This document shows positions 12,135 through 25,900 of a stretch of 64,000 nucleotides of DNA, piece by piece (position 1 is the stretch's first letter; each line of letters begins with the position of its first letter). A model generated the notes under the pieces. The model worked only from the letters and a program-made list of their open reading frames with translations, had not been told where the DNA came from and did no database searches. A program made the translations under genes and the position numbers. This DNA comes from Megalonaias nervosa (Eukaryota > Mollusca > Bivalvia > Unionida > Unionidae), in assembly GCA_016617855.1 (NCBI GenBank), contig JAECUM010003244.1, forward strand, positions 64,501 through 128,500, read 5' to 3'.

Positions 12135-13400
12135 ACATTTTAATAAAGTGTAAGGAGAGCTACGAGGAAAGAACAGTTTAATCCACCAATCTGTTGTGTG
12201 ATTACGTCTGTCTCTGAAAGTAATTTGTCCCGAAGCATTCGGAGGCTCGTACATTGCAAATGCAAAACTAATTTAATTATCACTCCATAACAATGCTGGA
12301 CTTTCTCACTCTGATAGAGTGTAAAGTTGATTATTTGATTTACAATAGTCCTTGACTGTAAAGAACCTCAATATTTCATTAAACATATTTTATAAGGGTA
12401 TAGTCGTGAATCCCATTAAAATTATTTGAATATTTTGCTTTATTATTGGTATTGAACTATTTTGTTTATGTTTGTTCTAGGCAAGTTACAACCAGTTATT
12501 CTGTGATTTCACACCGTTAAATGCCATATTTCTAATTTATTGCACTATGATGACACAATCTTGCTTGAATATATTCTTCATAAGCCTACTTCACTTATAA
12601 CAAGGGTAACTTGTGTAGCTCCTGTGAACAGCACTATAACAAAAGAACACTCAATAGACAGAAAACAGCATATGTCCAAAGTTTGTATTTTTCTTTGATG
12701 CTAACACTGTATATCTTTATTAAAGTCAATTAAATTCTCGCAGAAGATATGGATGCACAGTAAATTATAATTTAGGTGGATTAGAATGAAGTTGTTTCGT
12801 CTTGAATTATTTTAAATTATCTGATACGCATCTCTAATTTCCCAGTCGTCAACTTATTTCGAACGTCATTAAAGATAAGTGCGAGCTAAAACTCAGTCCT
12901 TTACAACCCTAACGTAATTAAATATTGTACAAAGTTTAATATAGTTGTCACAGTTTCTTTCAATTAACCATTTTAATTCATATATACAGTGATTTGCAAA
13001 AAATGTCTACAAATCCCATTCAAATTTAGACCATTTTAAAATCATTGTTGCTCGATAAGATGTTCCAAGAAAGTAGTGTGTTAAGCACGGATTTGGATCG
13101 TTTGTACCGTTATAGGTTACGGCCTTCTATCCCATGTTATGATCTTGTGCTTATACTATAACAAATCACACATCTATGCATGTGATCCAGAGAAAGTTAC
13201 CAATATGCGATCATACATGAAGACATGGGGATAGAATGCTGTGACCTACATCAGTACCCGATAAAATCATAAAAATCATGGTAGAGATCTTTGAGTTTGT
13301 GATGTGATAAATACAATGCTTGTTGTGTTGGGGGGGGAGGTTTGTATTTAAGCACTGTTTTGCTTTTGAAGATAATTCTTCGACTTTTACAATATGTACA
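12133..13400. other. intronic, with a short repeated segment
   Basis: No exon of the neighbouring gene could be placed. About 12,760-12,800 resembles 23,465-23,505 (shared GTGGATTAGAATGAA), which suggests a duplicated intron segment or a low-copy repeat. Confidence 0.4.
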
Positions 13401-13404
13401 TCCT

Positions 13405-13740
13405 CTATTCCACGGTCCCGAGTTGTCGGTGGTTTTCCATTTTTGTCAACATAATTTCGATCTTGTTCATGCGAATTATTTTATTTTCGATAGCCACCAA
13501 ATTCAGTTTGTGAATCGTATTGAGACTACTTTGGGCTGCCATGAGAAGCTCTAAATAAATATGTATTTGTGAATATAATGGTATCAAAATTATAGTGCTA
13601 GCACCACCAGAGACACCGGTGACTATTGATATAGCCCCAAGAATCATTCCGAATGGTGCACATGTGATGGTTGTCGGGGTCTTGAATCGCACCAGACTCA
13701 CAACAGTTGTTGCTGCGACAAGCCCACAAATCACATACAT
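13405..13740 (-). pseudogene. relic of a Polinton-type small membrane protein
   Basis: An open frame of 111 residues on the minus strand. It has a hydrophobic Gly/Ala-rich part (GMILGAISIVTGVSGGAST) followed by an amphipathic helical part (LELLMAAQSSLNTIHKL ... KIEIMLTKMENHRQL). This two-part build (glycine-rich membrane segment, then a helical tail ending in a short Glu-rich stretch) is one I associate with small hypothetical proteins of animal Polintons. It lies downstream, in the same orientation, of the polymerase relic at 17.3-18.2 kb. No start context or terminal repeat is preserved. Confidence 0.45.
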
Positions 13741-15918
13741 ACACGTTTGTATTTCTTGATCTTGCAGTTGCTGTTACGCTTCAATTATTTTTTCGCGACA
13801 GTAACATTGAGGGTCTATAATAGCTCTTATATTAATAATTTGATTGCGTAGTGTAATTGCTTGACAGGCCGATCTTGATCAGGTGAAACATGCACACGCG
13901 CATCTAAGCAATTACCCTTATTTTACTGGTACAAGTAAGTACCACATATACACGTTTGTGTTTCTTGATCTTGCAGTTGTTCGCGTCAGTAACATTGAGG
14001 GTCTATAATAGTTCTTAACTTAATGATGTGATCGCTTAGTATAATTGTTTGACAGGCCGATCTTGATCAGGTGAAACATACGCACGCGTTTCTAAGCAAT
14101 TGCTCTTTTTTACTGATACAAGTGTCATACTTTCATATAAAATATAAGCTTGGGGAAGTTTTAAATTTCCGACGATTTTGGTCCCTTAGCACCATTTTTA
14201 TACAAAACGATACCGATTACACCATTGAATAATGTCTGAAACGATAGTTTTCGTCTTCGCCCAAGAATTGTTACACCTACAGGTGCATCCATTTTTAATA
14301 ACAGTTGAGATCTTTCTTGTTTGGGTTGAGCCAGTGTTGGGACTACACAATAAACTGGAAATATAACCGTGTTGGATTCAGCGGTGAATTCAACTACCTC
14401 GTTGTAGAAACAGTCCCTCATCTGGTGGTGCAGTCAGCGATTGGGCCTCGAGTTGGTAGTTATACATCTCGGTGGTTCCAATGGTCTATTTCTATGTGGC
14501 CCGTAAAAAGAGTATATTTGAGTGTACATGTGGGCCATGTAACGCCATTTCAAAAGCAGATATTAATTGACAAGTGGAACGCAATTACTATGTTTTGGTC
14601 ATCAATCACATTGTCCTTACATTCAGCAACCTCATCACCACGATAAGAATCCATTATTTATATATGATGATAACTCTAATCTAAAACACAAACACCAAAG
14701 ACAATTAAGAACCCACCAGGATAGATATCAATTCCCAGAAGCTAAATTTTATCTTCGGCGACTAATGATGTTAATACTGTAACTGTAAAATATTGCATAG
14801 TAATGTTAGCTTTTGAATGAGCGATATTAATCGGCATCACACCAAGATTGTTCTGATCATTTATTAATATCGCTATTAGACCATACACGCCATTATTTTG
14901 GTTCATGATAATCAGGTATGATCCGCACTCTAACACCTTTCAGGTATGACGTTCAGATCTATCTAAACCATTTGCATAAGAACCTAACGAAACTCAACAT
15001 TTTCTAAGATTAACGCGTCAGTGTTTTCCGCTCTTTCTTTGATTAATATTCCCACTACTACACTAAATATAGTTATTACTTGTAGAGATGGGGCACATAT
15101 ATGATCCGTTCATCTACCTATTGTTTCATCCGCCTGTAGCAGTATCATCGTAGTCTTTGATAAACGCAACTGACACGTCAGCGTCTCTCATTTAGAGATT
15201 TCAGCCAGGTTCTTTGCGACATCACCTCGTAACCTCAAAGTAACATCCTGAATGTCAACGTTAGATATTTGTAAAACATTTTTTCAGTTTTATCTTGAAA
15301 ACTCACAAGCTCTCCAGGGCAATGCCAACCTGGCTGATAAACTCAGGCTAATCCGTTTTGTAAAATGATATTTGAATGTTCACATTGGATGTTCGCAAAT
15401 ATCCAGTTTGATCCTCAAAATCACAAACTCACCTGGGTCAACGTCAGCAACAATCCGATTAGTATACTCAGCCCAATCAGCTTTGGTGGCAAACTAACTC
15501 AAAACCGCATCAACGCAGCGCCGGGATGAGTAACGTTTGTAAATGTTATTTTTAAAATGTTTAGAGTACTTTATTGTAAAGTCAATATAGTGTTGGTGAC
15601 GCTCAAGTGCATGCACGGTTTTAACAACATGACCGTTTATTGGTCCGTCCAAATAATGGTAGCAGACTTTGTCCGCCATGGGTGCTAGTGCCCTGGGTAA
15701 ATATTCAACAACTTCAAGTGATGATGCACGTCTATCTGAGTCGAAATATAATAAATGATTGGGCGCCATCGCTTATGCAACCCAGTGAGTGTCAGGTCCT
15801 GTTGTCAAATCCAGGTTAGCGGTGCCGGTTTCTCGTGTGTGTGGTACTATCGATGTAAGTTAATTTTGAATAAAAATCCTCGAAAATGAGTTTGCCATCG
15901 TGAGTAAATCAAGACTGG
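13741..15918 (-). other. probable body of the same Polinton relic, unassigned fragments
   Basis: Several minus-strand frames of 60-90 codons occur (14,161-14,421; 14,742-14,936; 15,494-15,769). I cannot match them to a Polinton gene with confidence. Their position and strand between clear relic pieces make capsid-gene debris plausible. A direct repeat is visible: about 13,741-13,935 and 13,955-14,125 are similar (shared ATTTCTTGATCTTGCAGTTG and GACAGGCCGATCTTGATCAG). Confidence 0.35.
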
Positions 15919-15954
15919 TTAATGAACGCGTATACTTCTCTGGTAATTGAAGAC

Positions 15955-16131
15955 CTTTTCCTTTTTATTTGTATGCATCCTCCCACAACCTTTTTTGAAA
16001 GCTTTTCCGGATGCAGTTCCGACAGCCCCCAATTCAGCCGCTTTTGCAACTGCTGGAGCCTCTGCTGCTATGAACGCTCGAATCGCTGCAAGGAATGGAA
16101 ATAATCCACCGGTCATTTGCAGTTGTATCAT
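15955..16131 (-). pseudogene. relic of a Polinton small capsid/core-type peptide
   Basis: The minus-strand frame reads MTGGLFPFLAAIRAF followed by an Ala-rich helix (AKAAELGAVGTASG) and KAFKKG. A GG-L-x-P-L/F start with an alanine-rich helix and a basic tail is the pattern of the short pX/pVI-like peptides in Polintons; compare GGFIGPLLAGVAGSLLP in the element at 43.1-43.3 kb. Assignment rests on pattern alone. Confidence 0.45.
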
Positions 16132-17329
16132 CTCTGTTTTGGATATTTATAACTTCACTGAGGTAATATTTCCTTGGACGCATTAGGCTGATTAAGTTGT
16201 GTTTGTGGCTACCACTCTGGGAGAATTCCAGTTAAAGTGTTGGAGAAAGGCTCAGTGTGACCCCGCGGGGTCGCTTTCCATGCCCTTCTATGACATCACT
16301 TGCATAAAGCGGAGCATTCATTTTTGACATTGTATATATTTATCATGATTGTTAAATTGTTTTATCCAACCCGACTTGATACTTTTGCCGGGGTCCACTT
16401 GTCACCAGTCAAATCAAACTATAAGACTTCTTAGTGACCACAGCAAACATATCACGAAATGTATCCTACGAGTAGTCAGCAGCACACCAAGTTCAACGAA
16501 TGTTTGCAAAACCATGCGCGTCAATGACACAAAATATCATAAATATGTTAAACTTTTCATGGATTACATTAGGCATGTATGCTTATCGTTGAGTCAAACA
16601 TTTCATCTCAGCATTTTTGTGTCGACCTCGTGAAAATATTCTCGCTGGAGTGATTTTGGTGTTCAAACATCACACAGTTCTATACAGCAAGATTATTTTC
16701 ACTTGAATTAAGGAGCCTCATCAATATTGAAAAGAAATGAACCGTGGACGCTTTGTCACTCAATGATGATTAAAGCTCATCCTTAAATTCCCTCATTTCA
16801 TAATAACCAATGATCAACGCACGAACTCATTTTGGAAACACGGAACTTCCAGTTTCGTCGGACCGTTGCGTGAATGCTTTAGACGGTGCTTGTGAGGAGA
16901 AATCGACGACAGACACATCTTTGGTTGTTCTTGAATCAATCTCGGTTTGTTTCCTTGTTCATGATGGTTTTAAAAATGTCAGCACATTTGTTGTATATAA
17001 CACTATCATGTCTTCATACTATGTGCAATGATGTCGATGTTGCATTAACAAAATTACGTGGAACGCCATAAAGTAAATACTCCTTTGAAAAGCACATTTC
17101 TGCATACTATTGCTGTGGGCCTAGGATACGGCTTGATATACGATGTAATTCTAAAAACCAACCAAAGACGAGTAAAGCACCTATGAATCATGTCGATGCT
17201 GCATGTGACCCAAATGGCATTGTTTATAAAACATCATGCATATCCGTGTGCGAAAAGTGCTGATATAAATTTGTATTTATTTATGATTAAATCGCAATCA
17301 ATATTATACCCAGAGAACAAATTGCCAGA

Positions 17330-18184
17330 TGGATTATTAAAAAAGTTAACAACATATCGGTACAAAAATACAGATCATGATAGTCACCCATGTTTTTACA
17401 TTCAGTCGCGGATCAGCCTTTGTTTTGCATGTTCACAGTCGCTGGCTGGAATTACCTTCGCGATACAATGATGAATGGTAATTGAGCTTCAGTAAACTTG
17501 TTCCAGTCGTTCATGTACTCGTGAGTAAATCGAATGTTCCATCGATGACACCTTCATATGAACCAGTGATCTTGAATTAATCATTACCATTCGCTGCAAG
17601 CTTGTTCACAAGTTTATCTAGCATGGAAAGACAAACTGCAGCGAGTCAATAAACTGCAGTTGTCCGAGCCTAATCGTCATATGTTTTCCACTGTGTTTGG
17701 ACCTACGCATTTTGGTGGATTTGACGTTTTTGTTATTGCTTGCATTATAAAGTAACCATCATACCCACGCAGGTCATGAGAAACCACAGCAAGTTTTTGA
17801 ATTTTTGTTTACTTATTTTAATTCGTAACTGTAAATTGCATGCGCTGTGTGCAGTTCCTCGATACGCATCAAAAGGATTCTAACTAAGCAATCAATGAGC
17901 AGCTTCAGAAAGTCACAAATGTTATCTTTTGTCATAATAATGTCTGCCGGCGAATTGAGATGTTGTCGAATCCATTCCGCTGCAACATCAAGCGATTTAA
18001 GAAACAGTTCAACCAAATCCTGCCCACCATACAACATTGGTGACTCAGTTTGCCCGTTATATCTGACAACAGTGTACCAAAACCAGCATGAGACTTGTTC
18101 AACAGCTTGATCAATCGATGACCTCTGAACGTTTACAGGAATGTGTAGGCATTCCAAGTCCGCATAGACATACGATACTTTCAT
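17330..18184 (-). pseudogene. relic of Polinton DNA polymerase B, N-terminal/exonuclease part
   Basis: The minus strand from 18,184 begins VSYVYADLECLHIPV, the exonuclease I motif of Polinton polymerase B (compare FVIYADFECLLVP in the element at 38.5 kb), and includes YGGQDLVELFLKSL. After several frameshifts and stops, other frames contain LGQLQFIDSLQFVF and, near 17,350-17,390, a D-Y-H-D-L-Y-L type motif. Both are ordered as in the family. The palm domain was not found below 17.3 kb, though debris may continue to about 16.2 kb. It is more diverged and more broken than the copy at 36-39.6 kb, so it is an older insertion. Confidence 0.7.
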
Positions 18185-18957
18185 TTTTATTGCACTGCTG
18201 CAAACTTAAAAAGATCACCAGATTCCACCGCGATAAAAGATGTTGGGTGCTAAATACATCCTCGCAACGTTTTCAGGGAAATTTCTTACCATTAGTGGTA
18301 ATGGAAGGCTGAAGGTGAACGGTGCTAATTACACATTTTTACATATTCAGCATGTATAGGTTTAGGTGGATTTTTTAAAATATGTTAAGCCAATCTAAGT
18401 TATTTTGTAATATTTCTTAACATGAGGCATTTCTAAATGTGAATTGATGGTGAAATAAAATGTTTATAAATACTTGGAATGAGTTGCAATTTGCACTGTA
18501 ATTTTGTTTTGTTTTCTGTGCCGGTAAAAGGAGATATCAGCACCTTTTACTCTCAGAAGCTAAATGGTGACATTATTTTAGCATCTTTTACCATTATTCT
18601 GAGTGGCATGAGGTACTGTTCCAGAGAATTAAGCAAACAAACAGCACAATTTCTTACTATAATACTTAAATGGAGAAAACTAACCACGCCGTATTATGGT
18701 CATCTTGCATGATAAGATGAAACTGTGCGTCAACAAGTTTATGAGTTTAAAAAGCAAACAGTACTTACTGTCGTATCAATGATTGTTTTCACTGCCGAAG
18801 AATATAGCAAGTCATATAAAATCTGCAATAATATTTGAAAGAAATTTTCTCCATTGTTTAAATGTTGCAGTAAAATTATCGGAATAGTAACTTTCTCCAG
18901 AGTTCATTGGAAAAAATAAATGGAACTTCTTTAATCCACAATTTACCATACGATCTT

Positions 18958-19059
<102 letters not shown>

Positions 19060-20463
19060 AATAGTACGAGAATTATTGAAGATTCTTTTCCACGAAGAAA
19101 TGGCCGATCTCGGTACAAATGAAATTTAATCCCGATCAGTGTCATCCTCGTACTCGCATGCATCGAGAGCTAGAAGATAGAAGGAACTGATAGTGCTCAG
19201 TATTGTCCATGAAGCACAGAGGGACAATGTGTCTGCTTTCTTATCTGCTTGATAATTTTGTCTAGTACCTTTGAGCAAACTTTATGGCAGTGATGGAGTT
19301 TGGTCTATCTCTGGTTATGCCAAAGGTCACAAGTACCGCTCTGAGGTCCTGCTTCTTAAATGTATTGTTCACAGAAAGTTTTTCGGTGTTTTCTTCCAGA
19401 ACGGAATCCATTTTATCTTGACCAGTTTACTTTTTCTCCTGTTGTCTCTGGTTTCACATTTCATTGAGTTTCCTTTTTTATTGCTTTAAATCCATGAAGC
19501 CTTTAAGCGTCAGTATAGTTACAATATAGGGCTTAACCTTCATTGCAAGTGATACAACTGTTCCCTCACTGAAGGAACATACACCTTAGTAACTTTTCTT
19601 GCATTTTCTCTGTTGTCATGAATTGAATCACATTCTGTTTCTGAATGTCCACTTTCTAGAAACGTCTGATTAATGCGGGTTGTGTTTTCAACCTTTTAAA
19701 TGCAATATAGCAATGCACATGATACAAAACTGGTTTCGATTTTGCCTTCCCCAAATATGAGAATAATAAATAACTTCTTTGATGTTTGATCTTATGCTCG
19801 TAAGAGAGTTTAGTTTTCTCAACTCTAATTGATTTACACAATCACAAAGAGCAGTAGTGAAATGGAGCTTTCATCGGAAATGGAAAACCACCGACAACTC
19901 TGAGAACAGATACAGAACCGTGGGGTTGCGGAGTTAATGACAGTAAATTCTAGTAATTTTTCTTTTAAAAACAAAAATGTGCATAAATACAAAAGAAATA
20001 TGCATTGTATTTATTACGTCACAGTTTCAAAGAGGTCTATCATGAGCAGTGTGTTAATGGTGGTTTTATCAGTTACTGACATAGGTCATATCAACTACCC
20101 CGCATGATTATTGTTTTGTATGGTCGCATGATGGTAACTATCACTGATTACTATCCACGGGATACCATGCATACGTGTGTGATTTATTGCAGTATAAGTA
20201 CAAAGTCATTGGGGAATAGAATTTTAACTATATCAGTAACTCCAGTCTAAATTCTCCATTATTACTCTACTCGGAAGTATCGGTGAACCATATAACAAAT
20301 TATTTATATTTTCGCTCTCTATCTTACAAATATCCTTAAATTGTCAGTGTATAATATCTAAATATAGTATCTAAATATAGCAAACTTTGATGCTGTGTTA
20401 TAACTTGGATTATTTTTTAAGAAACACACCACGCTATAAATCATACTTTATCCCCAATACCCC

Positions 20464-20464
<1 letters not shown>

Positions 20465-20495
<31 letters not shown>
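20465..20495. repeat. microsatellite (CA)n
   Basis: About 15 CA units just upstream of the type A exon at 20,655. Confidence 0.95.
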
Positions 20496-20496
<1 letters not shown>

Positions 20497-20654
20497 CAGT
20501 AAAGCAACAATGGAATGTCAAGTATAATTTTCACTTACAATAAATGTTAAAGGTGGTTGATACGTCAAGACACGTTTGAAAATAATTGCTTTTTGTAAAA
20601 TCAGACCATAATATTTCTCATGAAATGTAAGTTATCTCAAAGAGTGTATTGCAG

Positions 20655-20813
20655 TGCGACGGTCTCAGAGGTATCGGACTACACATGTGGTCTTCACATA
20701 TTTTCACCGGCTCCAAGGCTGGAATTCGACTGTGTGACAGATGTTTCCTACATACCGCCGAAAGAAATGGAGGGACAACAGAAGAAAATTTGTCTTCAAG
20801 CATCTTTGCCTGG
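20655..20813 (+). CDS. exon, type A, of the secreted multidomain protein
   Basis: A 159-bp exon (acceptor gtattgcag, donor GTTGGT). It encodes ATVSEVSDYTCGLHIFSP, a middle with FDCVTDVSYIPP, and ends KKICLQASLP. Same phase and terminal motif as the other type A exons. A decayed copy lies at 26,131-26,296. Confidence 0.65.
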
Positions 20814-21055
20814 GTTGGTAATGTACACGTCTACATCATTATTAAGATGCCGATATTCTTATGGCTTATTAATAATATTCCTAACTATTTTAGTTTATAA
20901 TTTCCGATGAAGTTTTATAAAAATAAGAACTCATATTCAAAGGAATTCATAACACGGCAAAAGTAAAGTTACTTTTTGTCAACATGAAACGAAACCACGT
21001 TCATTCCATTCATTTAATTGATATAAGCATGTATTGCCATTTTTTTATGTTTCAG

Positions 21056-21108
21056 ACTCAAAGGAGAAATAAGGTGTTATAATGTCATATCTCGTGCCAA
21101 TTCTAATC
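21056..21108 (+). CDS. exon, type B, of the secreted multidomain protein
   Basis: A 53-bp exon (acceptor atgtttcag, donor gtaagt). It encodes LKGEIRCYNVISRANSN and completes the codon of the exon at 20,655-20,813 across a 242-bp intron. A decayed copy is at 26,545-26,599. Confidence 0.65.
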
Positions 21109-21819
21109 GTAAGTAAAACATGTTATATATCTCATAAAAACTTCATCACTTAAAAGATACCCTCTACGTTAAACATGCAAGGGTAATATCCATTGTATGT
21201 ACGGAGAAATGTATAGATGAAAGTTTAAATCCATTTGATAATATAGTGTGTGGAACAAATCTTATCATCATAAGATTTCGTATTTAAACAATTTTTCAAC
21301 TAAATGTGCACTATTGCAAAAATTAAATACATGGAAAATAAAGATACAATTTCATGAACTCATATTACGAACAGCACACAGCAGGGCAAATCATGAAGAA
21401 TTTGTTGACAAAACGCAATTATCTATAATATACTAAAATATCGCAACAGCAAAATTAATACTACAAGATATTACAAATAAAGATACACCAACTGTCTTTA
21501 AGTTCTGAGTCGCGTTACACGGCGAGTTTGAAAGAAAAAGATAAAAAAAAACAACGTCCAACAACACCTGTATCTCAAGTGGCAAGAAGCTCACCCAATC
21601 ATCTGCAAGATCACTTCATTAATACAGGTAAGTAGCACAGGTAAGTACAACAGCAACAAACCTAATATTTGCATGTTTCCCTTAGATCCAAATTAGGATT
21701 ACTGTCATTACCAGACATCTGTAACACTAGCACGTATTAGTATATCCCATACTATGTAAAAGGCTGGGATTATCAAGCAATTATGCGATCTGCTATAATT
21801 TCTTCTTATTATTCTTATT

Positions 21820-21881
21820 CTTATTATTATTATTAGTAGTAGTAGTACTAGTAGGAGGAGTTGCTGTTGTTGTTGTTGTAG
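21820..21881. repeat. trinucleotide repeats (TTA)n/(GTA)n/(TTG)n
   Basis: Short impure runs of TTA, GTA and TTG directly before the SINE at 21,890. Confidence 0.8.
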
Positions 21882-21889
21882 TACCTTTA

Positions 21890-22127
21890 AGAGGCCCCAA
21901 GTGACCGAGTGGTCACTGCCATCTCACCTCTGCGTGGAATCTCGGACTCGGTCAATGTGGGTATGTGTGAAAGCTTGCCAATAATTTCCCGTGTGTTAGA
22001 GGTTCTTCCCAGGGTTTTGAGGGTTCTTCTTCTACTAGTTATACTGATTGTTATATGTAGCCTATCGTGTAATGAAAATTGGTGTTAACACCACCACCAC
22101 CTCAACAACAACAACAACAATAATTAT
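21890..22127 (+). mobile_element. decayed tRNA-headed SINE, same family as 32,228-32,452
   Basis: It shares with the 32.2-kb copy the head CCGAGTGGTC..., the run CACTGCCATCTCACCTCTGC, the middle GAAAGCTTGCCA and a CAACAACAA tail. TACCTTTA occurs on both sides (21,882-21,889 and 22,128-22,135), a plausible 8-bp target duplication. It is shortened in the head and more diverged than the other copy. Confidence 0.7.
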
Positions 22128-22995
22128 TACCTTTACTAACACAAATATTGAAACGTAAAGAGGCTCTATATCACCAGTGTGATTATTGTGGCCATTTTTC
22201 ATCATTATTTTCATGATCCCGCTTGACGAAGCTGGTGCATCCCTATAGCAATCAAGTTGTCCGTAGTTGGTCTGTTCAGATGTCCGTCGGATTTTCATCC
22301 GACAAGAATTTGTCTTTCTCAAGATAACTTTGCTGTGTGTGTTTTTTTTCTTTCTCCAAAACAGTCTGATTACAGCTTTATATTGGAAAGACACCAAAGG
22401 AGTTTGCTTGAACCTAGAAGAATCTTGATTTCCAGACTCTCTTTACACCATTGAGAAAAGCCATTACCCCCGACTGATATTTTCCTAGGCTTGATTTCCA
22501 AACATACCGTGTAAGGATTGTAAGGAATTGGCTGCATTAGGTATGCAGCTTTATATTGCTAAAACCTTGACTGAACTTGATTTTTAGCTTCCCTTGCTAA
22601 CATTTGCATATTTACATGCAACACGTTGTTGCTGTTGTCTCGCTAGCACTACAGTGCATAACGTCTTGACGTGTTCCAAACCCTAAGGCGGATATTAATC
22701 TTCGTAAAGACTCCTCAGTTAGTGGACATAATTGTAAGTGTAATAGCTTCTTGTCAAGCAGTAGAACATACTTTTATGTTAGCTGTACAAATGCCTACTA
22801 GTAGGCGCACTATAAAAGTTGTAATAAGTTTGCAATTATGTGCTACACAAAGTTTGGGATGGCTTTATACTGGTAAACTGGGCTCAAAAAGACGGCTTCC
22901 TATTAATCTGTCATTATCGTTTAATAAATGTAGGTAGTTTTCCGTTGATAGTGTTACAAAGCAAGCTATATATACACTATATTTTTAACTTTTAT

Positions 22996-23095
<100 letters not shown>

Positions 23096-23610
23096 CTAAC
23101 CTGGGGATAGTACTGGATCCAATTAAATTCTTTGAAGGTTTGATTCTTTTTAGCTAATCGAATTATCTAGTTTATTTTAGTTCATGCAATCAAAACCAAT
23201 TATACTATAATTGGACATCATAAAATGTCCTATCATGTCATTGGTTTTGTTGTAATATTCCCCTGTATTAGGCACCTACACTTATAATGAGTCTGAATTA
23301 ATAGCTCCTATGAAACGTTGTTCAGATAGGTGTAGAATCATTATCAAGAAAACGAATTCTAATCTGGAAAAAAACATGTGTTTTTCTATTATTATCTGAT
23401 TCAAACACTATGATCTACATAAATTCAATCGAGAGACAAACTTCACACAGACCATTTGGCTCACGGTGAATTATAATTAAAGTGGATTAGAATGAAATTC
23501 TTTACTTTGAAACAACTCTTGATCACTTAAAATTTACCGAGAAGTCATTACAAACACCCGTAGTGCTCAAACGACGGCCCGAACATACTCGACTTGTTTA
23601 AAGTTTGCGC

Positions 23611-23628
23611 AATATATATATATATATA

Positions 23629-23704
<76 letters not shown>
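23611..23704. repeat. microsatellite (TA)n with one interruption
   Basis: About 45 TA units, interrupted once by GC near 23,629. Confidence 0.95.
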
Positions 23705-23706
<2 letters not shown>

Positions 23707-25199
23707 CATTTCACTTACGCCATTTTTAATTCAAATGTACCCTGGCTGTAAGAACGCCCCTTAAAAGGGTAACTAGCTACAAGTCACTGTAATCCCTTCA
23801 TGAAAATGTTAAGAATTTGCAAATTTTGAACCAGTTTTCAAATCATTATTGTTAAATACAAGGTTCCAGAGATATGACTCAACCATAAAATGTTTCAGTG
23901 TCTTTATCTTACACATTTCTCTTTCATTGTCAAGAATTCATAATTTGGAAAATATGATGTTGAGAACAAAGTTTGATAAATTTAGAAACAAGAAAGGCCT
24001 TGATATTCCTACTGCCAAACAGCAGCGAGTAATGCTGATGTGGATTCATGCTACAAATCCCCTACCAAAACGTTTACAGGTATACGCCTTTCATTAATTT
24101 CCTCATAGCAACTTAAAACAGTATCACCATCCGGAGCAACTTTGATATCTTGCCAGCTCAGTTTCCCACGCTGTCCATATATATTGCTCCACAAACACGC
24201 ACACTTACACGCACACACGCACACTCACTTCCTAAATCTATTCCCGCTTCACCGGAATGTGAATCAGGGTTTACCATCAGAACTCCATTAGATGCATAAC
24301 GTATTTTCTTCATCGTGAAAGAATATTTTTAATTATTACTGCAGTTTAAAGTTTTAACTATTGATCTTAGACCTTCCCAAGGGTATTATGTAGAGCAGCC
24401 GAAGAAAAATACCAAATGCCACTCATCAATGTTTCATATTCGGCCCAGCATTATTCATATACAGTTTACCTTTACGATTAGATGTGGTAATGGATAGGTT
24501 GACAGAGGGGTGGAAGAAGGTTATTCAAAATATAAACACTCTTGACGCTGAATCGAGTTTCATTATTCGCTATTATTTGGTTCATTATTATACGTGTATT
24601 CTAATGTGACAAAACGTTTTTCAGATAGGTGTAGAATCATTATGGGTTTATGATACACTCCGTTGAAAATGGCTGCAAGAGCAAATAATGGTTATTTCAT
24701 GCTATCTTTGTTTCATCAGCACCATTCCAAAAAAGTAGTAAACCTTATACCAAGCAAGGAACACTGTTTATCTTTCTCAAAAAGCTCAGTTTGAAAGAAG
24801 CTTCTCTTTTTATTCAGTTACATGTTTCAAGGTATTTCACTTAAATAGATTGAAATCTTTTTTCAGATTTAAGGAAACTATAAAGCACCTTCATGTAAGT
24901 ATTGTTTTTAAAGATAGTAAATTATATGCATCATGGTCAAGTTACTTCTCTGCATGCTACTTCTTCTAACTTTACCTTTAATAGCATTATCCAAAAAACA
25001 TTTCTATTTTTTTGCATTCTGTTACTTCCACTCAACAGGGATTGGTTATAAATAAATTTGACGACGCCTGTTACATTATACTCACGTTTGTGTTTCATTA
25101 GGTCAGTGCGAAGAATCCTTGTATGTATCATTTTAAACGTTCCCCTCCCCATCTCTCATAAAACGAATCCTATCATGATCTTAATACTCCATCTGTTCA

Positions 25200-25900
25200 T
25201 AGGAAACTCTTACCAAGTTCGCATCCGCTCAATAACTCCATCAGTCTATTATCTACAATTATCAAATTTGTGGATGGCTTACATTTGGAAGAAAGAAAGT
25301 CTCTATCGAATTTGGGTCAAAAGTTTAACGGTCAAGGTAACTGTGATGGGAGGGTGAAAAATGGTTTCAGAACAATAATTTGAATTGTCTACCACAAACA
25401 ATGACCAAACTTTGTTGATGGCTTGAACTTTCGGCAAGGAAAACAACTGTCAATTTTGGTTTCGAAATATTAAAGATCAAGATTCTTACTTAAGAGAAGA
25501 CAAGTGGTTTTCGCACGATAACATCAGTTCTATATCACATTCATTTGATCCAATTATGAAACCTTGCTCTGTGGGGTCAAAAGGTCTGGATCACTGTTGT
25601 TTCTGAACAAGAATTGTTTACCGACCATGTACCTTAATCAAAGTCTGCGGATTACTTACACGATTGGTTTGGGGGTAAAAGGTCAATGATGACGGTCACT
25701 TTGAACAAAAAGTAAAATATTTTTACATTATGACTTGAGTATTTTGACCAAAATTTGTAGAGGTCTAACATTTAAGTTAAGACAAATGGGCTTTGCATTA
25801 TAATTTTTTAGTCTAAGAGGCCATTCCTTGACCATACGTTACAGACGAGTATGCATTCTGAGGTCGAAAGCTTAAAGATCAATGTCGTCGAAAGTACAAT
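25200..25900. repeat. diverged tandem array, period roughly 120-145 bp
   Basis: Recurring phrases in order include CAATAACT / CAATAATTTGA, GACCAAACTTTG, GGCTT-CA-TT-GG-AAG-AA and GGTCAAAAG followed by a GGTCA-rich purine stretch. These repeat about four to five times with strong divergence. The phrase set resembles GGTCA-rich tandem repeats I know from many aquatic animal genomes. It is non-coding. Confidence 0.5.

Noticed and set aside
24867..24894. 28-bp segment between acceptor and consensus donor
   Set aside because: Length does not fit the phase of any exon class in the gene.
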